Assembly (NCBI GenBank): GCA_947175285.1
Contig: CAMWMM010000271.1
Location: 1-6,857 of the forward strand
DNA length: 6,857 bases
Reading direction: 5' to 3'
From: an uncultured Lachnospiraceae bacterium
GTDB lineage: Bacteria; Bacillota_A; Clostridia; Lachnospirales; Lachnospiraceae
Shown: positions 1 through 5,026 of the stretch, in pieces
Numbering within the stretch: the first letter of the stretch is position 1
How the letters are laid out: each line of letters opens with the position of its first letter
Translations under genes and position numbers: made by a program
The notes under the pieces: generated by a model
What the model was told of the DNA's origin: nothing
Database searches by the model: none
The model's input: the letters and a program-made list of their open reading frames with translations, nothing else

Positions 1-408
1 ACCGTGGTATTGTATATAAAAGTTTAGGGCAGCATGAAAAGGCAATCAAAGATTACGATAAAGCAATTGAGCTGAATCCCAATGATGCAGGTGCATATAA
101 TAACCGTGGTATTGTATATAAAAGTTTAGGGCAGCATGAAAAGGCAATCAAAGATTATGATAAAGCAATAGAGTTGGCACCCAATTATGCAGATGCATTT
201 TATAACCGTGGTAATGTATATAAAAATATAGGGCAGTATGAAAAGGCAATCAAAGACTACGATAAAGCAATAGAGATGAATCCCAATGATGCAGAAGCAT
301 ATAATAATCGTGGTATTGCATATAAAAATATAGGGCAGCATGAAAAGGCTATCGAAGACTATACACAAGCAATCCAACTAAATCCGGAGTATAAAAATGC
401 CTATCTGA
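1..408 (+). repeat. Tandem 102-bp repeats encoding TPR units
   Basis: Units begin at 1, 103, 205 and 307, exactly 102 bp (34 codons) apart; a degenerate fifth unit starts at 409. The first 55 bases of units 1 and 2 are identical at the DNA level, synonymous positions included, and the next difference is a single C/T change. Units 3 and 4 are more diverged but share long identical runs with units 1 and 2, for example around the N-P-N-D-A codons. Identity at silent sites points to recent duplication or gene conversion and not just protein-level constraint. Confidence 0.9.
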
Positions 409-485
409 ATCGCGCGGGAGTATACTCAGCCATCGGTGAGGATGCACTTGCGAAAGCGGATCGGAAGAAAGCGGAAGAGTTGTGA
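1..485 (+). CDS. Tetratricopeptide (TPR) repeat protein, 3' part only
   Basis: The reading frame is open from the first full codon at position 3 to the TGA at 483-485, giving 160 visible residues; the start lies upstream of the window. The protein is a run of 34-residue TPR units with the usual pattern: an N-N-R-G-x-x-Y core, G-Q-x-E-K-A-I in the turn and second helix, D-Y-x-x-A-I, then L/M-N-P or A-P-N-Y closing each unit. Four units are seen and a fifth, diverged one, ends in a charged helix rich in Ala, Lys and Glu, typical of a TPR capping helix. TPR arrays form a superhelical scaffold for protein-protein contacts and the partner cannot be told from sequence. No catalytic or membrane segment is visible in this part; a signal peptide or another domain could lie in the missing N-terminus. 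The TTG at 174 is internal and is not a start. The next likely transcription stop is at 612-650. Confidence 0.93.
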   Translation, partial: RGIVYKSLGQHEKAIKDYDKAIELNPNDAGAYNNRGIVYKSLGQHEKAIKDYDKAIELAPNYADAFYNRGNVYKNIGQYEKAIKDYDKAIEMNPNDAEAYNNRGIAYKNIGQHEKAIEDYTQAIQLNPEYKNAYLNRAGVYSAIGEDALAKADRKKAEEL

Positions 486-553
486 CCATCATACCAGATC
501 AAGCTTCTTCTTTTTTGAAAATTGATTTCTGTGGAAGCAGACTAATATATTAT

Positions 554-582
554 TTGCAAACTCATGAATATTGCGCTAAAAT
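554..582 (+). promoter_or_regulatory. Candidate sigma-A promoter upstream of the thioesterase operon
   Basis: TTGCAA (554-559, 4/6 to the -35 consensus) is followed after exactly 17 bp by TAAAAT (577-582, 5/6 to the -10 consensus). Transcription would start near 589. It lies between the TPR gene and the thioesterase, but a strong terminator (612-650) sits between it and the thioesterase start, so the product is either a short RNA of about 60 nt or an attenuated operon transcript. This is prediction from motif and spacing only. Confidence 0.5.
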
Positions 583-611
583 GAGAATCAGAGAATCTTT
601 TAGCCGCTAAG

Positions 612-650
612 AAAAGCCTCAGTGAAAGGATTTGCTGCGGCTTTTGTTTT
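612..650 (+). terminator. Intrinsic terminator or attenuator
   Basis: AAAAGCCTCAG (612-622) pairs with CTGCGGCTTTT (635-645) over 11 bp with one T-C mismatch. The loop is 12 nt and a GTTTT tail follows. It can end the TPR-gene transcript 127 nt after its stop codon. Because a good promoter lies just upstream at 554-582, it could also act as an attenuator for the downstream operon. AGCCGC at 602-607 can pair with GCGGCT at 637-642 instead, which is a possible competing fold. Confidence 0.72.
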
Positions 651-655
651 ATGTA

Positions 656-674
656 TAGGGGGAAAATACCCCTA
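656..674 (+). promoter_or_regulatory. Inverted repeat in the thioesterase leader
   Basis: TAGGGG (656-661) and CCCCTA (669-674) form a perfect 6-bp inverted repeat around a 7-base AT-rich centre. It ends 27 bases before the chosen thioesterase start and does not cover the ribosome binding site at 691-694. It could be an operator or an RNA hairpin. The regulator, if any, is unknown. Confidence 0.4.
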
Positions 675-701
675 CTCGATTGTGAGAAAGAAGGCATCAG
701 T

Positions 702-1427
702 ATGTATACGTTCCAAAGCAGAATACGCTATAGTGAGGTTGGCGTAGACGGCAATTTAACATTAGAGTCTTTATTGGATTATTTTCAGGACTGTTCGACG
801 TTTCATTCCGAGGATATAGGACTGGGTGTGGAATATCTGCAAGAGCGGCATCTGGCGTGGGTATTATCCTCATGGCAGATTGTTGTAGAACGATATCCGC
901 ATTTATGCGAGAATGTTATAATCGGCACTTCTCCCTATGATTTTAAGGGATTTCTCGGTTATCGTAATTTTTTGATGGAAACAGAAGACGGAGAGCGGCT
1001 TGCCTGCGCTAATTCCATCTGGACGCTGATGGATATGGAGAAAATGATTCCGGCAAGACCGCCGATAGAGATGGTAGAGGGATATGTGATTTCGGATAAA
1101 CTTCCAATGGACTATGCACCAAGGAAGATTTCCATACCGGCAGACGGAACAGAACAGGAAATGATTCAGGTCAGACCGCACCATTTGGATACAAACGGTC
1201 ATGTGAATAACGGACAGCATGTGCGGATTGCAATGGAATACATTCCGGGGAATTTTCAAATCAGGCAGTTGCGTGCAGAATATAAAAAGCAGGCGGTCCT
1301 GCATGATAAAGTGATTCCGAATGTAGCAGTGAATGCAGATAAAACACTCTACACCATTTCGTTAAACGGGGAAGACGGAAACCCATACAGTATCGTAGAA
1401 CTGACAGGAGCAAAAGTTGAAAATTAG
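702..1427 (+). CDS. Acyl-ACP thioesterase (FatA/FatB-like, double hotdog)
   Basis: A cytosolic enzyme predicted to hydrolyse acyl-acyl carrier protein, releasing free fatty acids from type II fatty-acid synthesis. The 241-residue length fits bacterial members. It has two hotdog halves: about residues 1-125, with the N-S-I-W-x-L-M-D strand at 114-121, and about 150-241. The second half carries the family motif L-D-x-N-x-H-V-N-N, with Asp163, Asn165 and His167 matching the catalytic Asp/Asn/His of plant FatB. The position matching the plant catalytic Glu before Cys (E-Y-R-R-E-C) reads Gln197-Ala198 here, so the Cys is absent. I chose ATG 702 because AAGG at 691-694 lies 7 nt upstream and the homologous sequence begins with M-Y-T-F. 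An in-frame ATG at 651 abuts the terminator tail, lacks a ribosome site, and adds 17 residues unlike the family. It is the first gene of a probable operon with cvfB and a CPBP protease. Chain-length preference cannot be read from sequence. Confidence 0.9.
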   Translation: MYTFQSRIRYSEVGVDGNLTLESLLDYFQDCSTFHSEDIGLGVEYLQERHLAWVLSSWQIVVERYPHLCENVIIGTSPYDFKGFLGYRNFLMETEDGERLACANSIWTLMDMEKMIPARPPIEMVEGYVISDKLPMDYAPRKISIPADGTEQEMIQVRPHHLDTNGHVNNGQHVRIAMEYIPGNFQIRQLRAEYKKQAVLHDKVIPNVAVNADKTLYTISLNGEDGNPYSIVELTGAKVEN

Positions 1428-1439
1428 AAATTTTCAACT
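1415..1439 (+). promoter_or_regulatory. Perfect 11-bp hairpin around the thioesterase stop codon
   Basis: AGTTGAAAATT (1415-1425) and AATTTTCAACT (1429-1439) are perfect reverse complements around a 3-base loop. The TAG stop (1425-1427) lies at the loop. No T-run follows, so it is unlikely to be a terminator. It may protect the upstream mRNA from 3' exonucleases or slow ribosomes at the stop, which is inference. Confidence 0.5.
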
Positions 1440-1442
1440 GCA

Positions 1443-1480
1443 AGTTTGGTGTCAAAGCGCTTGCAGCGCTGACCCAAACT
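1443..1480 (+). promoter_or_regulatory. Second intercistronic hairpin before cvfB
   Basis: AGTTTGG (1443-1449) pairs with CCAAACT (1474-1480), GTC (1451-1453) with GAC (1471-1473), and AGCGC (1456-1460) with GCGCT (1466-1470). Together they make a 15-bp stem with a one-base and a two-base bulge and a TTGCA loop. The following sequence is CGCGGACTGAG with no T-run, so termination is unlikely. It sits just before the cvfB ribosome site and follows the hairpin at 1415-1439 after only three bases. A role in mRNA processing or differential stability is inferred. Confidence 0.55.
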
Positions 1481-1511
1481 CGCGGACTGAGAGAGGAGTA
1501 AGGTTATAAAA

Positions 1512-2351
1512 GTGATAGCACTAGGTGAAATTCAGACGCTGACAATTATTAAAAAAGTGGATTTTGGAGTATACTTAGCATCAAAAGAGGATGCGGCGCA
1601 GACAGAAAAGGTTTTACTGCCGATAAAGCAGGTGCCGCAAGGTGCAAAAACAGGCGATGAAGTGGAAGCTTTTATTTATCGGGATTCTAAAGACCGCCTG
1701 ATAGCAACGACAAAGAAACCCAAGCTGACATTGGGCGGTGTGGCAAGACTGCAGGTTGTGCAGACAGGACAGATTGGCGCGTTTTTAGACTGGGGACTGG
1801 AAAAGGATTTACTGCTTCCTTTTAAGGAACAGAAAAAGAAAGTAAGAGAGAAAGAGGAATGTCTTGTTGCACTTTATATTGATAAGAGCGGCAGATTGTG
1901 CGCGACTATGAATGTATATCCGTATTTACGGCAGGACAGCCCTTATCAAAAAGAGGACAGGGTAACAGGTACTGTTTATGAAATAAGTAATAATTTTGGC
2001 GCTTTTGTTGCAGTGGATGACATTTATTCCGCGCTGATTCCCAAAAAGGAATTATATGGGGAAGTTCAGATAGGCAGTAAGATTACGGCTAGAGTAACCG
2101 ATGTAAAAGAGGATGGCAGACTGAATTTGAGCATTCGGGAGAAAGCATATCTGCAGATTGAGAAAGATGCGGAGAAAATATTGCAGATTATTGACAGCTA
2201 CGACGGCGCACTGCCTTTTACGGACAAAGCCTCTCCGGAAACCATTAAGAGAGAAACGCAGATGAGTAAAAACGAATTTAAAAGAGCGGTCGGTCATCTG
2301 CTAAAGAATCAGAAGATTACAATTGGAGAAAGAGCTATCCGAAGACTATAA
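1512..2351 (+). CDS. cvfB: S1-domain RNA-binding protein CvfB
   Basis: 279 residues, close to the usual size of CvfB/YitL. The layout fits the family: three S1-like OB folds at about residues 3-66, 73-134 and 149-210, then a C-terminal winged helix at about 220-279. The third S1 domain is clearest, with V-x-G-T-V-Y-E-I near 151-158, F-G-A-F-V at 162-166, and the closing strand D-G-R-L-N-L-S-I-R at 201-209. The winged-helix part has the S-K-N-E-F-K-R-A-V-G-x-L-L segment at 252-264. In Staphylococcus aureus CvfB binds RNA and affects virulence-gene expression; in Clostridia its targets are not known. It is cytoplasmic. The start is GTG 1512, with AAGG at 1500-1503 eight bases upstream and a further AGGAG at 1494-1498. 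It follows the thioesterase by 84 bp, with two RNA hairpins between them, and is 21 bp ahead of the CPBP gene, so co-transcription is likely. Confidence 0.9.
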   Translation: MIALGEIQTLTIIKKVDFGVYLASKEDAAQTEKVLLPIKQVPQGAKTGDEVEAFIYRDSKDRLIATTKKPKLTLGGVARLQVVQTGQIGAFLDWGLEKDLLLPFKEQKKKVREKEECLVALYIDKSGRLCATMNVYPYLRQDSPYQKEDRVTGTVYEISNNFGAFVAVDDIYSALIPKKELYGEVQIGSKITARVTDVKEDGRLNLSIREKAYLQIEKDAEKILQIIDSYDGALPFTDKASPETIKRETQMSKNEFKRAVGHLLKNQKITIGERAIRRL

Positions 2352-2372
2352 GACAGCGGAGGTTAAAATTAG

Positions 2373-3323
2373 ATGAATAGTAAAAAAGTAAACGGGCTTT
2401 TTTTGTGCCTTATATTGGCCGACATTGCAGTATTATTGCTGATGATTGTATACTACCGGCTTTTCGGCAGTATACCTGATATTCCGATTGCCCCTAGCCT
2501 TATGCTCAGCCAGGCAATAATTTTGATTCCGACACTTCTTTTTATGCTGGCGTCTAAAAAGAAAACGGAAACAGGAAGTTTCAACGATATGTTGGGATAT
2601 CATAAAATAAAGATATCTTCTTTTTTTATGATTATTCTTTTTACTTTTTTATCCATGCCATTGTCAAGCGTTCTTAATGCAATTTCTATGCTTTTTGTAG
2701 AAAATGAAGTGGAAGCGATGAGTGGTGATATTTTGCATATGCCGTTTTTGTTAATGTTGTTTCTTATAGGTATTTTCGGACCGTTTAGCGAAGAATTTGT
2801 ATTCCGCGGCGTTATCTTCCGGGGTTATAAAAATTCAGGACCTGTATTTTGGTCTGTTTTCTGGTCCGGGCTGTTATTTGGTCTGATGCATTTAAATTTT
2901 AACCAGACGCCTTATGCCTTTGCTCTTGGTATTATGTTTGGACTGTTAGTAGAAGCAACAGGAAGTTTGTGGTCTTCTGTCATTGCGCATGTGGTAATTA
3001 ATTCACAGCAGGTATGTCTTATGTATTTGTTGGAGTATCTGCCGGATTCTTATTCATCCGGCACGGTAACACAGGGAGAGCTTCTTGGAATGATAGGCCC
3101 ATATATGATTGCTGCGGCGGTTGCGACACCATTAGCAATTTGTGTACTGTTCTGGCTTGCTAAAAATGAAAACAGGGAAGAGCACTGGAGAAATATATGG
3201 GCATGCCGTAAAGAAAAAAGAGAAAAATTTGTCAGCATTCCTCTGATAATTGCCATTGTAATAAGTCTTGCCCATATGATGGGATTGATTATGGCTCTGG
3301 CGTGGACTATTATACCGGATTAA
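2373..3323 (+). CDS. CPBP family intramembrane glutamic protease (CAAX/Abi type)
   Basis: A 316-residue polytopic membrane protein with roughly eight hydrophobic segments: near 7-29, 43-60, 82-108, 122-138, 158-172, 180-220 (probably two), 240-262 and 286-312. All three CPBP motifs are present: E-E-x-x-x-R (Glu140, Glu141, Arg145), F-x-x-x-H (Phe169, His173) and H-x-x-x-N (His206, Asn210). The Glu and His residues form the active site in characterised relatives such as Rce1. Bacterial members take part in peptide maturation, bacteriocin self-immunity or protein scaffolding, and nothing here shows which. A basic, Trp- and Lys-rich stretch (about 264-286) separates the catalytic core from a last C-terminal membrane helix. 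ATG 2373 has GGAGG at 2358-2362, 10 nt upstream. It is the last gene of the probable thioesterase-cvfB operon, which stops at the hairpin at 3339-3377. No bacteriocin or lantibiotic gene is adjacent. Confidence 0.92.
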   Translation: MNSKKVNGLFLCLILADIAVLLLMIVYYRLFGSIPDIPIAPSLMLSQAIILIPTLLFMLASKKKTETGSFNDMLGYHKIKISSFFMIILFTFLSMPLSSVLNAISMLFVENEVEAMSGDILHMPFLLMLFLIGIFGPFSEEFVFRGVIFRGYKNSGPVFWSVFWSGLLFGLMHLNFNQTPYAFALGIMFGLLVEATGSLWSSVIAHVVINSQQVCLMYLLEYLPDSYSSGTVTQGELLGMIGPYMIAAAVATPLAICVLFWLAKNENREEHWRNIWACRKEKREKFVSIPLIIAIVISLAHMMGLIMALAWTIIPD

Positions 3324-3338
3324 GGAATGCCGGATAAA

Positions 3339-3377
3339 ATATAAAACGTCACTGTATGAAGCAGTGGCGTTTTATAT
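3339..3377. terminator. Bidirectional terminator between convergent genes
   Basis: ATATAAAACGTCACTG (3339-3354) pairs with CAGTGGCGTTTTATAT (3362-3377) over 16 positions, all Watson-Crick except one G-T wobble, around a 7-base loop. The A-rich 5' arm and T-rich 3' arm let it work in both directions. It lies 15 bp after the CPBP stop and 8 bp beyond the stop of the minus-strand yjfB-like gene. Confidence 0.85.
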
Positions 3378-3385
3378 TGCAGTAG

Positions 3386-3577
3386 TTAAATATACATGTC
3401 AAAGTTGGCACCGACTCCCAGATTAACGGAACGTTCCATTGCGGCAGCGTCAATCATATTGGTAATTTGAGCTCCGGTATCCTCCACAGTATCCAGAGAC
3501 TTGCTGAGCATTGCTACACCGAAAGCCGTATTTACCTGAGATGCTGACATTGCCATAGATAATCCTGCAATATCCAT
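3386..3577 (-). CDS. yjfB: YjfB-family small protein (putative motility protein)
   Basis: A 63-residue protein matching the YjfB family, recognised by its start M-D-I-A-G-L-S-M-A-M-S, the central V-A-M-L-x-K-x-L-D-T segment, and the tail M-E-R-S-V-N-L-G-V-G-A-N-F-D. The family is labelled 'putative motility protein' by its link to flagellar genes in Bacillus; its biochemical role is not established. There is no signal peptide or membrane helix, and it looks like a short helical protein. I chose ATG 3577, where GGTGG lies 8 nt upstream on the minus strand and the family's usual N-terminus begins. A GTG four codons earlier (3589) falls inside that ribosome site. The gene is monocistronic: a convergent terminator lies after it and another hairpin lies upstream at 3658-3687. 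It hints at a flagellated host, but no other motility gene is in view. Confidence 0.85.
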   Translation of the reverse strand: MDIAGLSMAMSASQVNTAFGVAMLSKSLDTVEDTGAQITNMIDAAAMERSVNLGVGANFDMYI

Positions 3578-3617
3578 ACTTAACACCACCCTTTCTGAAT
3601 TATTAGCTACTATGGAA

Positions 3618-3626
3618 AGTATATCA
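3618..3626 (-). promoter_or_regulatory. Extended -10 promoter for the yjfB-like gene
   Basis: Read on the minus strand, TGATATACT is a TGn extended -10 with TATACT (5/6). The matching -35 position (TAGCTT, 3641-3646) is poor, as is common for extended -10 promoters. Transcription would start near 3611, about 34 nt ahead of the ATG. I did not find the TAAA-N15-GCCGATAT pattern expected of a sigma-D/FliA promoter, so flagellar-sigma control is not supported. Confidence 0.45.
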
Positions 3627-3657
3627 TATAAATCATCAGAAAGCTATATGGAAAAAT

Positions 3658-3689
3658 AAAAGCAGAGACATTTTACGCTCTGCTTTTTT
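3658..3689. terminator. Hairpin terminator upstream of yjfB
   Basis: AAAAGCAGAG (3658-3667) and CTCTGCTTTT (3678-3687) form a perfect 10-bp stem with a 10-base loop, followed on the plus strand by TT. On the minus strand the stem is followed by ATTTTTCC, so it can also work in reverse. It lies between the yjfB promoter and the regulator promoters and ends no identified gene, so it may insulate the two divergent units or end an unannotated transcript. Confidence 0.7.
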
Positions 3690-3778
3690 GTATAGTTTGT
3701 CTAAAACGATATTATGGAAAAAAATGACAAATTAATTGAAAAATACACAAATATTTCATGATTTAAGGTAGATTTTTT

Positions 3779-3787
3779 TGTTAAAAT
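3779..3787 (+). promoter_or_regulatory. Alternative extended -10 promoter for the cdaR-ftsEX operon
   Basis: TGTTAAAAT reads as TGn plus TAAAAT (5/6) and is preceded by a T-rich tract. No good -35 lies 17 bp upstream (TGATTT). It overlaps the 10-bp tandem repeat at 3781-3800, so a protein bound there would block it. It is a weaker candidate than the promoter at 3817-3845. Confidence 0.3.
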
Positions 3788-3800
3788 AGATTAAAATAGA
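3781..3800 (+). repeat. Tandem direct repeat TTAAAATAGA x2
   Basis: Two exact 10-bp copies lie back to back at 3781-3790 and 3791-3800. The period is close to one helical turn and the repeat ends 16 bp upstream of the -35 at 3817, a usual place for an activator site. It may equally be low-complexity AT-rich DNA. Confidence 0.5.
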
Positions 3801-3816
3801 ATGCAAATGTTGGTTT

Positions 3817-3845
3817 TTGCAAAAGAAGTGCCGTCAGCATATTGT
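3817..3845 (+). promoter_or_regulatory. Candidate sigma-A promoter of the cdaR-ftsEX operon
   Basis: TTGCAA (3817-3822, 4/6) and TATTGT (3840-3845, 4/6) are spaced by exactly 17 bp. Transcription would start near 3852, leaving a leader of about 53 nt before the ATG at 3905. The -35 hexamer is the same as in the thioesterase-leader promoter at 554-582. Confidence 0.5.
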
Positions 3846-3855
3846 ACAAATTGCT
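3836..3855. promoter_or_regulatory. Operator-like palindrome over the -10 box
   Basis: AGCA-TA-TTGT-ACAA-AT-TGCT is a 20-bp inverted repeat, symmetric at 16 of 20 positions, with an uninterrupted TTGTACAA centre. It covers the whole predicted -10 (3840-3845) and the likely start site, as expected of a repressor or autoregulatory site. The protein that binds it is unknown; the regulator encoded next is the natural candidate. Confidence 0.45.
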
Positions 3856-3904
3856 AAATGACGACAGGAGAGGGTTACTACTATATTGAAGGGGTGAGCA
3901 AAAT

Positions 3905-4993
3905 ATGATTTCAAATCAGATTCTGCAGAATACGATAGAGGGGTTAAAAACGATTGCCAGAGTAGAATTATGTGTTATGGACATTGATGGGAAAGTTGTT
4001 GCCATGACCGCAGATGAAATGGAGAAGTGCGGAAAGCTTGCGGCGGAGTTTGCCAAGTCGCCGGCGGATTCTCAGGAAATACAGGGATATCAGTTCTTTA
4101 AAATATTTGATGAACAGCAGTTGGAATATATTCTGATTGTGAGCGGTGTTGGTGAAGACATTTATATGATAGGCAAAATGTCTGCATTTCAGATTCAGAA
4201 TCTGCTGGTGGCATATAAAGAAAGATTTGATAAAGATAACTTTATTAAGAATCTGCTTTTGGATAATCTTTTGTTGGTAGATATCTACAGCCGCGCGAAA
4301 AAGTTACATATTCAGACAGATAATAAGAGAGCAGCGCTGATAATTGAGACGGATAATACTAAGGAGAGCAATGTTCTGGAGATTATGAGGACTTACTTCA
4401 GCGGTAACAGCAAAGATTTTATTACGGCGGTTGATGAAAACAACGTCATTGTGGTAAAGGATTTGTCCGAGGGAGACAGCAGCAAAGAGATTGAAAAAGC
4501 AGCGGCGGGCATTGCGCATTTTCTGGAAAAAGAACATATGGGGAGCGTCAGAATTGCATACGGAACTATTGTAAATGAAATCAAAGAAGTAAGCCGTTCC
4601 TTTAAAGAGGCTAAGATGGCTTTGGATGTCGGTAAAATTTTTTTCGGAGAAAGAAATATTATTGCCTACAGTGAATTGGGTATCGGACGCCTGATTTATC
4701 AGTTGCCGATTCCGCTTTGCAAAATGTTTATCAAAGAAATTTTTGATGGCAAGAGTCCGGATGAGTTTGATGAAGAGACATTGACTACTATTAATAAGTT
4801 TTTTGAAAACAGCCTGAATGTTTCAGAGACATCCAGACAGCTTTTCATTCATAGAAATACTCTGGTCTATCGTTTGGACAAACTGCAGAAAAGCACCGGA
4901 CTGGATTTAAGAGTATTTGAAGATGCCATTACATTTAAAATTGCGCTTATGGTCGTAAAATATATGAAGTACATGGAGAACTTTGAGTATTAA
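3905..4993 (+). CDS. CdaR/PucR-family transcriptional regulator
   Basis: A 362-residue cytoplasmic regulator resembling sugar-diacid (CdaR) and PucR-type proteins. Residues 1 to about 110 form a sensor-like domain of the diacid-recognition type (a predicted 'V-M-D-I-D-G-K-V-V-A-M-T' strand-turn-strand near 24-35). About 130-260 resemble the degenerate GGDEF-like CdaR domain, including the S-F-K-E-A-K-M-A-L-D helix at 232-241. About 290-350 form the C-terminal helix-turn-helix: F-F-E-N-S-L-N-V-S-E-T-S-R-Q-L-F-I-H-R-N-T-L-V-Y-R-L-D-K-L, with the recognition helix around His316-Leu324. The ligand is not known. The short N-terminal domain is diverged enough that diacid binding should not be assumed. 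ATG 3905 follows GAAGGGGTGAG at 3887-3897. It lies 33 bp ahead of ftsE on the same strand with no terminator between, so it is probably the first gene of the ftsEX operon. The palindrome at 3836-3855 may be its own operator. Confidence 0.85.
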   Translation: MISNQILQNTIEGLKTIARVELCVMDIDGKVVAMTADEMEKCGKLAAEFAKSPADSQEIQGYQFFKIFDEQQLEYILIVSGVGEDIYMIGKMSAFQIQNLLVAYKERFDKDNFIKNLLLDNLLLVDIYSRAKKLHIQTDNKRAALIIETDNTKESNVLEIMRTYFSGNSKDFITAVDENNVIVVKDLSEGDSSKEIEKAAAGIAHFLEKEHMGSVRIAYGTIVNEIKEVSRSFKEAKMALDVGKIFFGERNIIAYSELGIGRLIYQLPIPLCKMFIKEIFDGKSPDEFDEETLTTINKFFENSLNVSETSRQLFIHRNTLVYRLDKLQKSTGLDLRVFEDAITFKIALMVVKYMKYMENFEY

Positions 4994-5026
4994 GAGGCAG
5001 CATGTTACAGACGCAGAAAGAAAGGC

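Larger units (their letters stand above)
3578..3904. other. Divergent intergenic region between yjfB and the cdaR-like gene
   Basis: This 327-bp stretch holds no convincing gene on either strand. It contains the yjfB extended -10 (3618-3626), a hairpin terminator (3658-3689), a very AT-rich tract (about 3710-3800) ending in a 10-bp tandem repeat, two promoter candidates for the plus-strand operon, a palindrome (3836-3855) and the ribosome site of the regulator gene (about 3888-3897). Confidence 0.75.

Noticed and set aside
174..176. TTG as a possible start of a short TPR protein
   Set aside because: The frame stays open with perfect TPR units to the left edge of the window, so the codon is internal.
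126..377. Minus-strand open frame with a Cys/Ile-rich, repetitive product
   Set aside because: It is the antisense shadow of the TPR repeats: it repeats with the same 34-residue period and has no ribosome site.
1..408. CRISPR array
   Set aside because: The repeats are contiguous, 102 bp long, in a coding frame and have no spacers; they encode TPR units.
651..701. Upstream in-frame ATG extending the thioesterase by 17 residues
   Set aside because: It directly follows the terminator tail, lacks a ribosome site, and adds residues not seen at the start of the family. ATG 702 has AAGG at proper spacing.
903..1304. 133-codon minus-strand frame within the thioesterase
   Set aside because: No recognisable protein, no ribosome site, and complete overlap with a well-supported gene.
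1443..1480. Intrinsic terminator after the thioesterase
   Set aside because: The stem is good but is followed by CGCGGACTGAG and no T-run.
3578..3589. GTG 3589 as the start of the yjfB-like gene
   Set aside because: It lies within the GGTGG ribosome site, and the family's N-terminus begins at ATG 3577.
3590..3720. Sigma-D/FliA flagellar promoter for yjfB
   Set aside because: On the minus strand I find no TAAA box spaced about 15 bp from a GCCGATAT-like box. CTAAAACGATAT near 3700 is on the other strand and lacks the spacer.
3690..3904. Small gene or riboswitch in the intergenic region
   Set aside because: No open frame with a ribosome site on either strand, and no riboswitch core that I recognise. 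The AT-rich content favours promoter DNA.
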